From Gorillibacterium massiliense (GTDB lineage: Bacteria; Bacillota; Bacilli; Paenibacillales; NBRC-103111): a stretch of 64,000 bases of DNA. The notes beneath the pieces were generated by a model that was given only the letters and a program-made list of their open reading frames with translations, made no database searches and was not told the DNA's origin. This document shows, piece after piece, positions 27,450 to 37,031 of the stretch. Numbering within the stretch: position 1 is the stretch's first letter; the number at the start of each line of letters is the position of its first letter. Both the position numbers and the translations under genes were made by a program. Where the stretch lies: assembly GCF_000455485.1 (NCBI RefSeq), contig NZ_CBQR020000101.1, positions 1 through 64,000 on the forward strand, given 5' to 3'.

Positions 27450-29168
27450 TTAGTGCCCGGCTTTCCATTCGTTCACTTCTTTCGTGATTGCTTCTCCACC
27501 CAGCTTATTCCAATCGCTCACGAATTTATCAAAGTCATCTCCGGTGCCTTTACCCATAATGATCTTCGTAAACGTTTCTTGTTCAAGTTTATCGAGCGAC
27601 GCTTTCAATGTGATCATAGTTGGAGTAGGCGCTCCGTAGAACTCCGAGTACAACTGAGTAGATAGGTTATCTTTCTTAATAATTTCGAATGCATCGAATT
27701 GCCGTTTGTTACCGAAACCTTTAACAATATCGCCGTCATTAAAGGCCTTGATCGTGTCGAATGCACCCATCTGTTCCGAATTCAATTTTGACGTATCCCC
27801 AGTTGAAAATGCATTGTTGACAGCGTCGAGGTTATCCGGAATGTCTTTCGTCATCGGCCAGGATTGTACAAGCGGATATTTTGAGTAGGTAATCGATGGG
27901 GTTACGTTTTTGTTTTCGCCAAACTTCGCACTATCCGATGTTTCGCCCCACATTTTTTCTTGGAATTCGTTCAGCAATTTCACAATGGCTTCTGGATGCT
28001 CAAATCCCTTTTTTACAACCGTGAACTGCGCAACAGAAGGATTCACCATCTGAACAACCGGCTGTGCACCATACGCGGAGACGAGCGAATATGGCTTAAG
28101 GTTTACAAGATCTTTGTTACTGGTAATGTTTACCGGCCAGTAGCTATTCCAGTTCGCGCCATACCACATGCCCAATTTGTTATTCGCGATATCCTCGCCG
28201 ATTTTTCCGCCGTCTTTGACAATCCACTCTTTATCGATCAATCCTTTTTTGTACATGTCTTGTAGCTTAAGCAGTGCATCTTTAACGCCTGGCTGGATCC
28301 CTCCATAAACCACTTTCCCGGATTCATCTTTGACCCACATGCCAGGATGTACATTGTAAGCGGAGAAGAATCCACCAAGATCAGCCGCATCACCAGGAGT
28401 CAGAGAGGGGCCTGTTGCCAAACCAAGGCCCTGAGTATCTTTCTTACCATTGCCGTCTGGATCCTTATTGACAAATGCATCTGCGATTGCAACCAAATCA
28501 TCAATCGATTTAGGCTCAGGCAATCCTACTTTTTTGAGCCAATCAGCTCTCAACCAGAGCACGTCATTTGCAGTAATCGTACCCGCCAAATTGGGGATCG
28601 CGACAAGCTTACCATCGAACGTAGCAGAACTAAGCCCGATACCACCATCCGTGCTCATTAACTTTTTCGTTAATGGAGAAGCAAACTTATTAAACACTTC
28701 TGTTAAGTCTGCAAGCTGGCCAGCCTCAGCCAGTTGCTGAAGTTGAGTAGCATCTACTTGAAACATGTCCGGCAATTTGTCGCCAGAACCAATCATAACG
28801 TTCAGTTTGTTCGTGTAGTCTTCTAACTTAGCAGCCGTCCAATCGAATTTAAAGTTAATACCAAGCGTTTCGGTAAAGTGCCTTGTCCATACGTTATTAT
28901 TAAGATCATCCCCTGAATCATATACCCAGGTCGACTCAGCGAGTTGAGCAGCTGTAATGGTAATCGGAGGATCATATTTTGCGTTCAAGTCATTGGCGGA
29001 AACACCTGCTGATGCGGAAGCGCTTACAGACGGAGACTCAGAACCGGATGCGCTAGTAGATGGCGATGCATTTCCGTTGTTGTTACCGGAACAAGCAGAA
29101 AACATAGTTGCTAAGGCTGTAACAGAGATAAGGCTCAGAATACGAATTTTATTTTTGTGCCTAATCAT
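27450..29168 (-). CDS. Oligosaccharide-binding lipoprotein, LplA/YtcQ type
   Basis: This 572-residue extracellular solute-binding protein has a lipobox ending at C26 (MFSAC) and a low-complexity Ser/Gly/Asn/Ala linker to about residue 55. A large binding domain then begins at PPITITAAQ. The unusually long form is typical of LplA/YtcQ proteins that bind complex oligosaccharides. GGGGGG lies 7 nt before the ATG. It follows the YesN-like regulator, which probably activates it, and precedes the two permeases. In this locus the natural ligand would be the glycan released by GH85. Confidence 0.93.
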   Translation of the reverse strand: MIRHKNKIRILSLISVTALATMFSACSGNNNGNASPSTSASGSESPSVSASASAGVSANDLNAKYDPPITITAAQLAESTWVYDSGDDLNNNVWTRHFTETLGINFKFDWTAAKLEDYTNKLNVMIGSGDKLPDMFQVDATQLQQLAEAGQLADLTEVFNKFASPLTKKLMSTDGGIGLSSATFDGKLVAIPNLAGTITANDVLWLRADWLKKVGLPEPKSIDDLVAIADAFVNKDPDGNGKKDTQGLGLATGPSLTPGDAADLGGFFSAYNVHPGMWVKDESGKVVYGGIQPGVKDALLKLQDMYKKGLIDKEWIVKDGGKIGEDIANNKLGMWYGANWNSYWPVNITSNKDLVNLKPYSLVSAYGAQPVVQMVNPSVAQFTVVKKGFEHPEAIVKLLNEFQEKMWGETSDSAKFGENKNVTPSITYSKYPLVQSWPMTKDIPDNLDAVNNAFSTGDTSKLNSEQMGAFDTIKAFNDGDIVKGFGNKRQFDAFEIIKKDNLSTQLYSEFYGAPTPTMITLKASLDKLEQETFTKIIMGKGTGDDFDKFVSDWNKLGGEAITKEVNEWKAGH

Positions 29169-29265
29169 TTCTATTCCCCCCAGTTAGTTTAAAAGAAGAC
29201 TGCTCTTCTTTGATTCTGACTATATCACAGCTATTTTTACGCCCTCTACTGAACGATTTGCACTT

Positions 29266-30927
29266 TCACTGTCTTATTTGAAGTTTAGGTAAGTCGCGGT
29301 ATTCGCTTGGTGTCAAACCCACTGACTTCTTAAAAAAACGATAAAAATAGCCTTCAGACACAAAGCCTACGGCTTTCGAAACTTCTTGAATTTTAAGATC
29401 CGTTTCTCGAAGCAGTTGTTTTGCTTTATCCATCCGGACATCTGTTATATATTCGAGCAATCCCTCTTTGGTAATTTGTTTATACATACGTGAGAGATAA
29501 TACGGGTGATGTCCAAAAACGGCACCCAGTTTTGTCATGGAAAGGTCATCATCCAGATGATTAGTAACATAGGTTTGAATCTTTTCAACGATATCGTTTT
29601 CCTGATCAACCCGTTTGGACATTCGAAGTAAGAATAAGGCTTCTGCTAAATGATTAAAGAAATCAACATACTCTTTCCACTCCCGTCCTGTGTCCACTCG
29701 ATACAGTAAGTCTAGATTAATTTGCTTGCCAACTTCTTGATGCAATTGCCACTTATTAATCGCGGATAAGAATACCCCCCCAAGCGATAAAACAATTTCC
29801 AGCTTCAGTTCGAATTCGCTATTCTTCGCAGGGAGTAATAGAGCATTAGTCAATAGTTCAAAGAAGTCCGTTTTATCTCCGACCTCCAAATAGTTCTGTA
29901 ATTTTTGAATCATATATGAAATGGATTGAGCGATGTTTTCCGTTTTATTTTCCTCGGAATCTCTCCTATCCGGATTATGCAGTAAAATGGCTTCTTCGGA
30001 CGTGCCAAGTCCCATATTCAGCAATAACTTTAATGCTTCGAATTGCTCTTGAAGGTGATTCCATCCCAAGAACGAACTACCAATCGCAAAAGACATTTTC
30101 ATGTTTAACAAATCACGACACGTGGATTGAATGTCTTGTATCGAATGCTGTACAAAAAGCAAGCATCGCTTTTGAATTTCAGTATGCTCCAATTCACTTG
30201 GCATAGGTTTGGGTTGAATGATCCATACAATTCGAGAAGCTTCATACACAAAAGAGTAGTGTTGCAAAAAAGGAGTAAGATACTCATCCGCAATATTTTG
30301 GATAGAATATGTCAATAACGCTCGATCTGAAGGGGTAGATATCCCTCTCCAGTTGTCGATACGGCCTATCACTAGCAACGATTTTTCCTTATCGCTTAAA
30401 GAAAATTGAAGTTGTGTAATTTGCTTCGAAAGATGCTGATCTGAAGATGGATCGCCTAATAAAATACCCTGCATGAACTCTTTTCTCATCAACGGCAGAG
30501 ATGCCATTAGTTGTTGTCTCGACTCAGCGAACAGCTTTTCAAAATCGGCAGTTTCGCGTTGTACTTTCAAAGCATTATTTACAGCTTCTGCAATCACTTC
30601 ATAACCTTCCGTTTTTAAAATATAGTTGCTTGCTCCATTTCGAATCGCTTTCTGTACGAATTCAAATTGATCATATCCTGATAAGAAAACAAGCTTACAC
30701 CTTGGCCACCTTCTTACAACCTCATCTTGTAATTCCAGTCCGCTCATTCCAGGCATTTTTATGTCAGAAAGCACAACATCAAATTTACCTCTTTCAAGAA
30801 GCTCAATCGCTTCCTTACCTGAATAGGCTCCGTACACTTCCAATCCTTCGATCTTTAAATCAATAAAATATCCAACCAGCCCATCTACAATGACTTTCTC
30901 ATTATCAACAATCAATAAGTTAGCCAA
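29266..30927 (-). CDS. Response regulator with AraC output, YesN-like
   Basis: This 553-residue regulator has an N-terminal receiver with phospho-acceptor D in FDVVLSDIKMPGMSG, a long middle helical region (about 130-430), and a C-terminal AraC/XylS double helix-turn-helix (MTKLGAVFGHHPYYLSRMYKQ, then IQEVSKAVGFVSEGYFYRFFKKSVG). The start is TTG at 30927 with GGAGGAG 7 nt upstream; it overlaps the kinase gene by 8 bp. It is probably an activator of the adjacent importer and of the glycosidase genes when the kinase senses glycan. Confidence 0.93.
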   Translation of the reverse strand: MANLLIVDNEKVIVDGLVGYFIDLKIEGLEVYGAYSGKEAIELLERGKFDVVLSDIKMPGMSGLELQDEVVRRWPRCKLVFLSGYDQFEFVQKAIRNGASNYILKTEGYEVIAEAVNNALKVQRETADFEKLFAESRQQLMASLPLMRKEFMQGILLGDPSSDQHLSKQITQLQFSLSDKEKSLLVIGRIDNWRGISTPSDRALLTYSIQNIADEYLTPFLQHYSFVYEASRIVWIIQPKPMPSELEHTEIQKRCLLFVQHSIQDIQSTCRDLLNMKMSFAIGSSFLGWNHLQEQFEALKLLLNMGLGTSEEAILLHNPDRRDSEENKTENIAQSISYMIQKLQNYLEVGDKTDFFELLTNALLLPAKNSEFELKLEIVLSLGGVFLSAINKWQLHQEVGKQINLDLLYRVDTGREWKEYVDFFNHLAEALFLLRMSKRVDQENDIVEKIQTYVTNHLDDDLSMTKLGAVFGHHPYYLSRMYKQITKEGLLEYITDVRMDKAKQLLRETDLKIQEVSKAVGFVSEGYFYRFFKKSVGLTPSEYRDLPKLQIRQ

Positions 30928-32692
30928 GATGTCTCTCCTCCATATTCAAAGGAATTCTAAAAGTCGCCTTCAAGCCGCCTAACTGACCCACTCCAAGCTT
31001 AAGCCCAAACATTTTTCCGTATCTGAGCTGCAATCTTCTATGCACATTAATAATTCCCGTCGTCTCTTCTGATTGATCCCCTTGATCTAATCTCTTATTA
31101 AGATGATTTAGCTTGTCTTCTGTAAGTTGATTACCGTTATCCTCAACGCTAACTTCAAGCACATTCCCCACATCCAAAACTTCTATCCGAAGAATCCCCT
31201 TGCCGTCCAGTTCTTCTAGTCCGTGTAAATATGCATTTTCAACTAAGGGTTGTAGAATTAATCGTGGAATTCTGATCGTTCTGAATGACTCAGGAATATC
31301 GTCAAAGTGGATTTGAATATCGGGAAATCGGACTGACTGTATCCCCGCATAGGCTTGGGCATGCTTAAATTCTTTTTCTATTTCAACCTCATCCTCGCCA
31401 TTTCGAGATATATGACGGAAATAATTGCCCATATGGATAACTAATCTCTCCGCGCTGTTAAGATTCTCCTGTTTAATTAATGAAAGCAACACAAACAAGC
31501 TGTTGTACAAAAAATGGGGATTAATTTGGGATTGCAGCTGCTTGAGTTCTGATCGTTGCGATCTTGATTGTTGTTCAGATACTTCCCCAATAAGTTTATT
31601 AATCTGAGAAACCATTGTATTAAATTGAAGATACACATCTTGGAATTCATCGTTGTGTTTATGGTGTAACTTTATGCTTAAATTTCCTTTGCCCACTTGA
31701 TACAAGGAATTAACCAACCGCCTCATTGGCTTATGAATAACAAGAAAAATGCCATAGGAAAAAATAAAAACAAAGATTAATGATGCGAACACGAAGAGTC
31801 CGTACCAGGTTTGATATTGATTAAGTACTCCCATCGCTTCCGCTTCGGGAACATAATGTACGAGGGTCAGCCCAAGCGACTCCGAACGTTCGTAATAAAG
31901 CAAATACATCTTTTTACCTATCTCAATTCGTTTGTTTCCGTAAAGCATCCCTTCATCGGCCTGCTTAACTAAAAAAGACCGGATTTCCGAGTCAATGTAC
32001 TCTTGCTCTTTATCACTCACATGCCAATGTTTAGACTCGTTTAGTAGCAAAGATCCTGAATTTTGTTTGTTTGACATTTGAGCAAGCGATTCACGGAGAA
32101 GGGGTATGGATAATTCCACTTCCATCGTAAATAACATTTCATTGCCTAACGAAGGATATACCATACCTAAAACCATTCTATTATCGATAAAAGTAAACGG
32201 AGAAATAGATGTTCCCTCAGCATGTCGAATTGCATTCGTTTCATCGCTTGGAATTGTTTCGCTAATCGTAGTCGTCCAAATTGTTCTTCCAAGTCTAGGA
32301 AAATATATTTTAATATCTTTAATATAAGGACTTGAACTTTTTAAAATGGAGAGTTTGTTCTCTATACGGAGTATTGTTATTCCCCTCTCATAATCATCCA
32401 TTGATTCAGGAATAACTCCAAGCTTACGAAAATCATCATCGCTGCTGATATATTCTCTTTCTAATCTAACAATTCGGTTGATTTCCGTTTCAAGTGAACT
32501 TAAATAGAAGTGAACATTTGAAGCACTTGACTGCAATATTTCTTGACGAACCGTCTTTACGCCATATTGATTCATCAAGAAGTTCAAAATATCCATTGGA
32601 ACAATAATGACAAGCATAGCAATTATTATTTTCGGGAAAATCGTAAGCCTATGTCCAAAAAGCTTTAAAACAAGTCGGGATAAATATCTCAT
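30920..32692 (-). CDS. Sensor histidine kinase, YesM-like
   Basis: This 590-residue membrane kinase has a first helix near the N-terminus (FPKIIIAMLVIIVPMDIL), an extracellular sensing domain of about 250 residues and a second helix (FVFASLIFVFIFSYGIFLVI). A HAMP domain, a His_kinase domain with phospho-acceptor H in QINPHFLYNSL, and an HATPase (PLVENAYLHG, EDNG) follow. AGGAG is 8 nt before the ATG at 32692. The extracellular part probably senses oligosaccharide directly or through the binding protein. It starts a new unit after the cutC terminator. Confidence 0.93.
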   Translation of the reverse strand: MRYLSRLVLKLFGHRLTIFPKIIIAMLVIIVPMDILNFLMNQYGVKTVRQEILQSSASNVHFYLSSLETEINRIVRLEREYISSDDDFRKLGVIPESMDDYERGITILRIENKLSILKSSSPYIKDIKIYFPRLGRTIWTTTISETIPSDETNAIRHAEGTSISPFTFIDNRMVLGMVYPSLGNEMLFTMEVELSIPLLRESLAQMSNKQNSGSLLLNESKHWHVSDKEQEYIDSEIRSFLVKQADEGMLYGNKRIEIGKKMYLLYYERSESLGLTLVHYVPEAEAMGVLNQYQTWYGLFVFASLIFVFIFSYGIFLVIHKPMRRLVNSLYQVGKGNLSIKLHHKHNDEFQDVYLQFNTMVSQINKLIGEVSEQQSRSQRSELKQLQSQINPHFLYNSLFVLLSLIKQENLNSAERLVIHMGNYFRHISRNGEDEVEIEKEFKHAQAYAGIQSVRFPDIQIHFDDIPESFRTIRIPRLILQPLVENAYLHGLEELDGKGILRIEVLDVGNVLEVSVEDNGNQLTEDKLNHLNKRLDQGDQSEETTGIINVHRRLQLRYGKMFGLKLGVGQLGGLKATFRIPLNMEERHLG

Positions 32693-32820
32693 ATCCAAAT
32701 CTCCTGTTCGCTTCTGCTTAGTATGGTAATCCATTCATAACGCAAGATTAACACTTGAATTATTGGAACTGGAGTGGACTAATTATATTTTTTATGACTT
32801 TTTTAACCATTTAAAAATAA

Positions 32821-32850
32821 CGGGGTTGACCCCAAAAAAGGGCAACCCCG
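32821..32850 (-). terminator. Terminator after cutC
   Basis: CGGGGTTG and CAACCCCG pair (with an inner CCC/GGG), and on the minus strand the stem is followed by TTATTTTT. It separates the GH85-GH125-GH-CutC unit from the kinase/regulator/importer unit. Confidence 0.8.
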
Positions 32851-32928
32851 GAAAGCTAAAAACTATCGTTTCATGTTTTTTATTGCCGTACATTTAATAT
32901 TTGGTATGGATATCAACATGGACAACCC

Positions 32929-33663
32929 TTATAGATTTTTCAAAAGTTGTTTAATCAATCGCACCAAATCGGCATCTATTGAATGAGCAATAGACATGCC
33001 TATGCGTACTCCACGCCCCATATGGACTTCGGTTACTTTTGTCCGCTCGACGAAATCCGCAATATTATCTGCGGTTAATCCAGCAGCTGCGATTAATTTT
33101 ATGGGAGTATTCTGGATCCTCATTTGCATTCTTGCTATTACATCATTTGCCTCAAATGCGTTCGACGCTCCACCAGAAGTTAGCAGCCTGTTAATTTGCG
33201 GAAAATCAAGCAAATCATCTAAAGCTTCTTCTAAGTTTCGTGTATAATCAAAAGCCCGATGAAATGTGATATTTAGTCTAGATGCCGCTTCCATCATAGT
33301 ACAAAGTGCTTGCTTATCTATTCGACTTTCATGCGTCAGTGCGCCAACGACCACACCCGCTGCTCCACACTTTTTCGCCCATAGTATGCTTCGTAACATT
33401 TCTTGCAGATCGGATTCACTAAAAACAAATGTACGGTTGTGCGGTCGAATCATTACTTGAATGGGAATATCGCTGATTTCGATTGCCGACTTGATGAAGT
33501 TATCTGACGGGGTTAATCCTCCCTCATTCAAGTTAGAGCATAACTCGATTCGATCAGCACCACCACGATTTGCCTGAACTACATCTTCCATTGATGTTGC
33601 AATTACTTCAAGCAGCGTTTTTTCCTCAACTCCTTTATCTCCATTCTTGTAAATGTCACACAT
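32929..33663 (-). CDS. cutC: CutC family TIM-barrel protein
   Basis: This 244-residue protein is of the CutC family: LLEVIATSMEDVVQANRGGADRIELCSNL-type start, IQVMIRPHNRTFVFSE, then TFHRAFDYTRN and LTSGGAS. The fold is a TIM barrel. The family is named for copper tolerance, but evidence for a copper role is weak and there are no copper genes here. Its place among glycosidases suggests a job in glycan or sugar handling; that is inference. The ATG at 33663 has GAGGGG 10 nt upstream. A terminator follows. Confidence 0.88.
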   Translation of the reverse strand: MCDIYKNGDKGVEEKTLLEVIATSMEDVVQANRGGADRIELCSNLNEGGLTPSDNFIKSAIEISDIPIQVMIRPHNRTFVFSESDLQEMLRSILWAKKCGAAGVVVGALTHESRIDKQALCTMMEAASRLNITFHRAFDYTRNLEEALDDLLDFPQINRLLTSGGASNAFEANDVIARMQMRIQNTPIKLIAAAGLTADNIADFVERTKVTEVHMGRGVRIGMSIAHSIDADLVRLIKQLLKNL

Positions 33664-33699
33664 AAAGTTATGGCCCCTCTATTCCATTCAAGTTTCACG

Positions 33700-33895
33700 T
33701 TACTTTCCAATTCGAAAAACATGTGCGATCGGTGTATCTCCTTGACATTCATTTTCTGGAAGCCAAACCGTAACACCATTTGCTATTTTTTCGTACTTAA
33801 TGGCCATGCGTAAGTATCAACGCATCTTCCTTCGTAAGCTTCAACAGTGAATCGTCTTCGGCATACCCCGCTCTGATCCATTTTGATTTAATCAT
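33700..33895 (-). pseudogene. Coding remnants in two frames
   Basis: Two overlapping-in-order pieces are seen on the minus strand. The first, 33895-33797, reads MIKSKWIRAGYAEDD and ends HGH. The second, 33807-33700, reads MAIKYEKIANGVTVW and ends VFRIGK. Joined by a frameshift they look like the end of a beta-rich protein, with a GVTVWLPEN strand such as closes some glycosidases (for example fucosidases), but I cannot assign a family. No good ribosome site or full ORF exists. A degraded hydrolase gene of this locus is the likeliest reading. Confidence 0.35.
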
Positions 33896-33914
33896 AGCAA
33901 TGAACTGAACAACT

Positions 33915-36900
33915 CTAAATTACGATTTCCGTTCGAGCACGAATTGAATTTGGTCGATAAGTTGCCCTGATTTCCCCTTGTTCATCAACGGCGAATAAAA
34001 CACACCTTTCACTTTCCAAGTGAAAGGAATACTCCTTCTTCAGGATTTCATCCTTTATCTTAATCTCTGCATCTTCTGATGATTCTGATACAAATATATA
34101 CAGAGCTCCCTGCTCAAATTGCAGCTTGCGCCCAAAAACTCCTGGTAATTCTTCATCGCACAGCCACTGCATTTCTCTCAAACATCCAGCTTCACTAACT
34201 GCATACTCATATAATGCCCGAACGGCTTCACCTCTTTCGCTTAACTCAAGGGGCAATGGACTCCAAAGCAGCCGCCCTTCGCCAAGCGAAACATCGATCA
34301 CGCCGTTCGTTGAATTTGGAATGACTTCTTTGCTCAGTTCAGCGATCTTTCTTGCACCGTAAGAAACTTGATATTTCGTTCCGTTCAGTATCAACAGTTC
34401 TTCACGGCAAACATTCGCAATTGCACTTGACCCAATTAGACCTTTCATCCGCTCTCCGAAGAGCCAGTACTCATCAATATTGATCGGTCCTGTCCACAGC
34501 AATGTTGCTCCGGTTTCACGTACGATTGCAAGTAGTTCGTTGAGCGCAGTACTGCTAAAATTGTGCGGGCTCGGAACGATTATTATTTTCGCAGGGGTAA
34601 TGCGCAATGAATCAAGATCATATTCAGATACACCACGAACCGGTACCTTAACTTCATACGCTAGAGTGCGAACCGACTTTGTCGTCGCTTCAAATGCAAG
34701 TTTGCGATTCGAAAAATCGTTTGAATAAGGAAAAACAATAGCAGCATCCTCAACCTTACGGCCAACTAACATATCACGAATGCTCATCATAAAGTGCCCA
34801 AAATCTCGGGAAACTTGCGATTCCGGCTTCTCTGTACCATCAGCCCGGAGTGCTCCTATATGGGATTCGTTCGCGTCATTCATGTAGAAGTTTGTATTCC
34901 AAACCCAATGAATGGCGCCAGCTCCGCCAGTCGCAAATGCGATAGCATATTTACGTTCCAAGATATTGCGAAGCTCCTCCTCACTTCGCTTCGCCTTACC
35001 ATTAGGAGTTTCAACGTACATCATTCCTGTTTCTTGAGTAAGATTTGGTTTATCGGCAGTCTTTGAGAAAACTCCGTCCCAAACAAGATGATCATTAAAC
35101 CACCATGAATGTACGGTCGTATAATCAACTTCATTCCCATACCAAAATGGCGAAGGACGTTGCGCGCCTAATGCCTCATCTTGGCCAACTGTAACGAGTT
35201 GATTCGGAGAATTTTCTTTAATTGCACCCACCATTTGCCTAGCCCATTCGTTATGCATGTCCATAGAAAATAGGACATAATCCAACCAACGTGTTCCCTT
35301 CTTAGGCTGTTGCATATCCTCGACATCAAAATTTATTTGGTCCGGACCAGGAATCTCTGCGGCTTCAAAACTTGGTAATTGTTCCTCCGTCATATTCCAA
35401 AGTTCCTGAAGTTTCTCAATCGTGTGGTGACGCTTTTTTAACCATTTTGAGAAAGCAGCTTGTTCGAATGGATCACGGCAAGAACGCGGTCCGTTGGAGA
35501 AAATATGTTCTGGAGCAAACATGGATGGCTCATTTATAAGATCCCAGTCCACATTCGTTGTTCCCTTGTGTCTTAAAACAATGGAACGAATGAACCGTTT
35601 TTGAGCTTCAATGCTGCGTGGATCTAAATAGGGATTGAGTCCTTCCCATGCTTCAGGGGTAAATGAAAAGAATGTGAACGTAACCTGCATCCGGTATTTA
35701 CTCGCCGTTAATAGGAACGCATCAATGGAGCGGAGTACTTCCTCCGAAGCATGCCCATCTATTTGCATAACATTGCGATATGCTGTCCAAATGCCCGTAC
35801 GTATCCAATTAATCCCTGAGCGCTGCATCTTCTGCATATCGCTATCCCACACTTGAGGATTAGGGAGAAATAAAAACTTACGCGCTACATCAGAAGCCAT
35901 ATAGGTCATACCGATTACCGGGAGAGGAAGGTCTTCTTGATAAAAATAATCCCGACCCGCAAATATCTTACTGTTACTCGCTAACAACTGGGAATCATAG
36001 CCCCAAAATCCTTGCCTAAGGACGCGAACTTCGCCACTTTCCGACTCGAGAACGCAAATAACTTTATAGAGACCTTCCTTCACTGTAATATCCACTGGTA
36101 TTGTAAGATAGTCTTGTTCTAAACCAACTACTACTCCAGTTGTATACGTCCAATCGGCAACCTCTTCGCCATCGCGATACATTTCGATGGAAACTTTCCA
36201 CTTCTCTTTTTTCTTCTCAATAACAGACCTGATTTTTTGCGTCTGAAGGGTTAACATCGGACGCTCCCCCGCAAAGTAAGAAGCATATCCCGGCTTTAGC
36301 CACATCTCCGTAACGCCATTACTACACCAGCGTGCCCATTTGCTAAGAGCAAGTTCCCCATATCCATCAAGAAACCGTTGATCGAGAGTTTGATTTATGA
36401 AAATCCATCGCCCCCCAGCAAAAGGGCCTGAGATATGTTCCCATAGCACAACTGGCGCAGAGACTTCCCGATTATCTTGAGTAATTCCCTTAACCAACGG
36501 ATAGACTCTCGTATCCATTGACCCGCTCGAACCCGATTCATGGGGTAAATCACTGTTTTTGGTTACATGGGGAACGAGATTCCACGTATTTTCAATCGCA
36601 AATAGACTTTCATCAGACATAAACAAAGGGATATCCGGGTTTGAAACAAGCTGAATGACATCTGATGATCGAACACCTAGTGTCTCATGAATATGGAGGC
36701 TTTGATGATAGGCCGTTTGCTCAACCTCGACCTTCCACTTATCCTCATATCGTAATACCGGAATTTTAAAAGGGGCTCCACCGATACTAACTAATCCGCC
36801 TCCACGACGAAGAAATCCTACTATCCCGTTCCAAGCCTTTTTTGGAAAATACGGTGCATGCAGGTTCACAAAGACGCGCGTCTCCGCATGCTGCAACTCC

Positions 36901-37031
36901 TGTTCCAGCGTCTCTGCAGTAACAATACGGATATGCGCATTTGTCGCAAGCTTATTCACTGTGTGTTCAGCAACTTCCTGACGAATTGCGCCCGGAAAGC
37001 TAGCGTCAAAAAATACGACGATCGGCCTCAT
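33915..37031 (-). CDS. Large clan GH-A glycoside hydrolase, unknown specificity
   Basis: This 1038-residue cytoplasmic protein has three visible parts. Residues 1-240 form a Rossmann/GATase-like region (VVFFDASFPG, FLRRGGGLVSIGG). After a beta-rich linker, a TIM barrel (about 370-790) carries the clan GH-A pair: acid/base E501 in DLINEPSM and nucleophile E667 in LTQETGMM. From about 790 a second GATase-like domain (KIIIVPSPHNF, TLLWTGPI) recalls the trimerisation domain of GH42. The order is GH42-like but the barrel does not read as ordinary GH42. A beta-mannosidase or beta-galactosidase role in glycan trimming is possible. Its ATG overlaps the GH125 stop (ATGA). Confidence 0.8.
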   Translation of the reverse strand: MRPIVVFFDASFPGAIRQEVAEHTVNKLATNAHIRIVTAETLEQELQHAETRVFVNLHAPYFPKKAWNGIVGFLRRGGGLVSIGGAPFKIPVLRYEDKWKVEVEQTAYHQSLHIHETLGVRSSDVIQLVSNPDIPLFMSDESLFAIENTWNLVPHVTKNSDLPHESGSSGSMDTRVYPLVKGITQDNREVSAPVVLWEHISGPFAGGRWIFINQTLDQRFLDGYGELALSKWARWCSNGVTEMWLKPGYASYFAGERPMLTLQTQKIRSVIEKKKEKWKVSIEMYRDGEEVADWTYTTGVVVGLEQDYLTIPVDITVKEGLYKVICVLESESGEVRVLRQGFWGYDSQLLASNSKIFAGRDYFYQEDLPLPVIGMTYMASDVARKFLFLPNPQVWDSDMQKMQRSGINWIRTGIWTAYRNVMQIDGHASEEVLRSIDAFLLTASKYRMQVTFTFFSFTPEAWEGLNPYLDPRSIEAQKRFIRSIVLRHKGTTNVDWDLINEPSMFAPEHIFSNGPRSCRDPFEQAAFSKWLKKRHHTIEKLQELWNMTEEQLPSFEAAEIPGPDQINFDVEDMQQPKKGTRWLDYVLFSMDMHNEWARQMVGAIKENSPNQLVTVGQDEALGAQRPSPFWYGNEVDYTTVHSWWFNDHLVWDGVFSKTADKPNLTQETGMMYVETPNGKAKRSEEELRNILERKYAIAFATGGAGAIHWVWNTNFYMNDANESHIGALRADGTEKPESQVSRDFGHFMMSIRDMLVGRKVEDAAIVFPYSNDFSNRKLAFEATTKSVRTLAYEVKVPVRGVSEYDLDSLRITPAKIIIVPSPHNFSSTALNELLAIVRETGATLLWTGPINIDEYWLFGERMKGLIGSSAIANVCREELLILNGTKYQVSYGARKIAELSKEVIPNSTNGVIDVSLGEGRLLWSPLPLELSERGEAVRALYEYAVSEAGCLREMQWLCDEELPGVFGRKLQFEQGALYIFVSESSEDAEIKIKDEILKKEYSFHLESERCVLFAVDEQGEIRATYRPNSIRARTEIVI

